A stretch of DNA of 64,000 nucleotides from assembly GCA_049596455.1 (NCBI GenBank), contig JBMYLP010000008.1, positions 3,485 to 67,484 on the forward strand, read 5' to 3'. The notes under the pieces are model-generated. The model ran no database searches and was not told the DNA's origin. It worked only from the letters and a program-made list of their open reading frames with translations. The first letter of the stretch is position 1. Each line of letters opens with the position of its first letter. Source of the stretch: UBA7446 sp049596455 (lineage in GTDB: Bacteria; Bacteroidota; Bacteroidia; Flavobacteriales; Flavobacteriaceae). This document shows, piece after piece, positions 62,992 through 64,000 of the stretch. A program made the translations under genes and the position numbers.

Positions 62992-63014
62992 AAGCAAATG
63001 CAGTACATTTGCTT
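62992..63014. promoter_or_regulatory. Palindrome between umuC and sucA, putative operator
   Basis: AAGCAAATG-CAGTA-CATTTGCTT is a perfect 9-bp inverted repeat with a 5-bp centre. It contains the sucA -7 element TACATTTG (63004-63011), so a bound protein would block sucA and possibly umuC, which starts 68 bp away on the other strand. Confidence 0.4.
63004..63011 (+). promoter_or_regulatory. -7 element (TACATTTG) of sucA
   Basis: Exact TAnnTTTG, 19 nt before the sucA ATG at 63031. Confidence 0.5.
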
Positions 63015-63030
63015 TGTACAACCACCTTCG

Positions 63031-64000
63031 ATGGATAAGTTTTCGTTTCTAAATGCAGCCCATACGGCACATTTTGCACAGCTTTACGACCAATACCTCA
63101 TTGACCCAGATAGCGTAGAGCCCAGTTGGCGCGCCTTTTTTCAAGGATTTGACTTTGGTTTGGAAAATGGCGAACAGCACACCGCCGACGCTATTCCCGA
63201 AAGCGTTCTTAAAGAATTTCGAGTAGTAAAGCTCATCGACGGTTACCGCGGGAGCGGACATTTGTTTACTCGCACCAACCCTGTTCGGGAGCGACGAAAG
63301 TACAAGCCTACCCTTGCCATTGAAAATTTTGGCTTGTCGCATGACGATTTGCACACCGTATTCTCGGCTGGAGATATTATCGGTATCGGTCCGGCGACAC
63401 TCGCCGATATCATTGTGCATCTGGAACGTATTTACTGTGAATCTATTGGTTTGGAGTATATGTTTATTCGGCATCCGCAACGCGTAAATTGGATTCAAAA
63501 GTGGATTAACAGAAACGGAAATCATCCAACCTTTAACGCAGCAGCAAAGAAACATATCCTTAAAAAATTAAACGAAGCAGTTGCCTTTGAAAGCTTTTTG
63601 CATACCAAATATGTGGGTCAAAAACGCTTTTCGCTCGAAGGTGGCGAATCGTTAATTCCAGCACTTGATGCCCTAATTGAGGGAGCTGCCAAAGACGGCG
63701 TTGAAGAGTTTGTGGTAGGAATGGCGCATCGCGGCAGACTAAACACTCTGACCAATATCTTTGGAAAGCCTGCACAAGATATTTTTAGTGAATTTGATGG
63801 AAAAGACTACGAAGAGGAGGTTTTTGACGGCGATGTCAAATACCACTTAGGCTGGACCTCAAAACGCCTTACCGATGCGGGATATCAAGTCAATATGAAT
63901 ATTGCGCCAAACCCATCACACTTAGAGGCTGTGAATGCGGTGGTAGAAGGTATAACCCGCGCCAAACAAGAAAAAAACTACGAGGGCAATACCCGAAAAG
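63031..64000 (+). CDS. sucA: 2-oxoglutarate dehydrogenase E1 (partial, 5' part)
   Basis: The frame opens at ATG 63031 and stays open to the window end (323 codons). The N-terminus MDKFSFLNAAHTAHFAQLYD and VEPSWRAFFQGF are the E1 E2-binding and start regions. KRFSLEGGESLIPALDAL and VVGMAHRGRLNTLTNI begin the thiamine-diphosphate-binding catalytic domain. It decarboxylates 2-oxoglutarate in the TCA cycle. The sucB gene would be expected beyond the window. Confidence 0.95.
   Translation, partial: MDKFSFLNAAHTAHFAQLYDQYLIDPDSVEPSWRAFFQGFDFGLENGEQHTADAIPESVLKEFRVVKLIDGYRGSGHLFTRTNPVRERRKYKPTLAIENFGLSHDDLHTVFSAGDIIGIGPATLADIIVHLERIYCESIGLEYMFIRHPQRVNWIQKWINRNGNHPTFNAAAKKHILKKLNEAVAFESFLHTKYVGQKRFSLEGGESLIPALDALIEGAAKDGVEEFVVGMAHRGRLNTLTNIFGKPAQDIFSEFDGKDYEEEVFDGDVKYHLGWTSKRLTDAGYQVNMNIAPNPSHLEAVNAVVEGITRAKQEKNYEGNTRK

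Noticed and set aside
1..64000. CRISPR arrays, insertion sequences, prophage genes
   Set aside because: No regularly spaced repeats, transposases, integrases or phage structural genes were found on either strand.

Overview
The window is chromosomal DNA of a marine member of the Flavobacteriaceae (Bacteroidota). The evidence is a SusC/SusD polysaccharide utilisation locus (PUL), flavobacterial carotenoid genes (CrtI-type desaturases, CruF, a CrtA-like monooxygenase), promoters with the Bacteroidota -7 signature TAnnTTTG, AT-rich spacers, and lipoproteins throughout. The genus cannot be fixed from sequence alone. There is no rRNA, no CRISPR array and no transposase.

Layout. 1-3445: a partial PAP2 phosphatase, crtI, a pirin and an HMA-MauE membrane protein. 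3434-8353 (minus strand): an FMN reductase, then a phosphate-scavenging set of a secreted propeller-like protein, a beta-propeller phytase and its TonB-dependent receptor. An array of 11-bp-spaced GTTAA/GTTAC repeats upstream of the receptor looks like a Pho box. 8483-11334: a translationally coupled crtA-crtD-cruF operon whose last stop codon lies inside tRNA-Arg(CCT). A copy of the tRNA 3' end sits 90 bp downstream. 11425-11919: a Rieske-like lipoprotein with a mirrored metal-ligand motif.

12145-39609 is a co-directional beta-glucan (laminarin-type) PUL of about 27 kb. It holds a membrane-tethered LuxR-type sensor-regulator, SusC, SusD, a PKD/tandem-CBM surface lipoprotein, a clan GH-A glycosidase fused to a predicted outer-membrane beta-barrel, a second glycan-binding lipoprotein, two GH16 laminarinases, a cytoplasmic GH149 beta-1,3-glucan phosphorylase, a GH17 lipoprotein, a GH30 lipoprotein, a sugar:cation symporter fused to a GH17 enzyme, a stand-alone cytoplasmic GH17, and a GH3 with an inserted EF-hand pair. 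The inferred flow is as follows. Surface GH16 and GH-A enzymes cut the main chain and SusCD imports the fragments. Periplasmic GH30 (beta-1,6 branches), GH17 and GH3 trim them. The MFS-GH17 fusion moves short beta-1,3-glucans through the inner membrane straight to a cytoplasmic active site, and GH149 and GH17 finish by phosphorolysis and hydrolysis or transglycosylation.

39646-64000 is mostly housekeeping: a small lipoprotein, an epimerase-like SDR, a CBS protein, a short SSB, an HDAC-family deacetylase, metG, yraN, an ACT-domain protein, mfd, a GNAT, aspartate kinase, an OlsF-like acyltransferase fusion, arsenate reductase, a D-2-hydroxyacid dehydrogenase, mgtE, rsmA, a DUF4286 gene, serS, ribF, pth, rplY, prs, tRNA-Leu(CAA), a umuC-umuD pair, and the 5' part of sucA running off the window. 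No gene-free stretch exceeds about 230 bp.

The strongest candidates for something undescribed are the two enzyme-transporter or enzyme-barrel fusions in the PUL, which suggest membrane-coupled beta-glucan processing at both membranes. Next are the EF-hand insertion in GH3, the mirrored Rieske motif and the putative Pho box.
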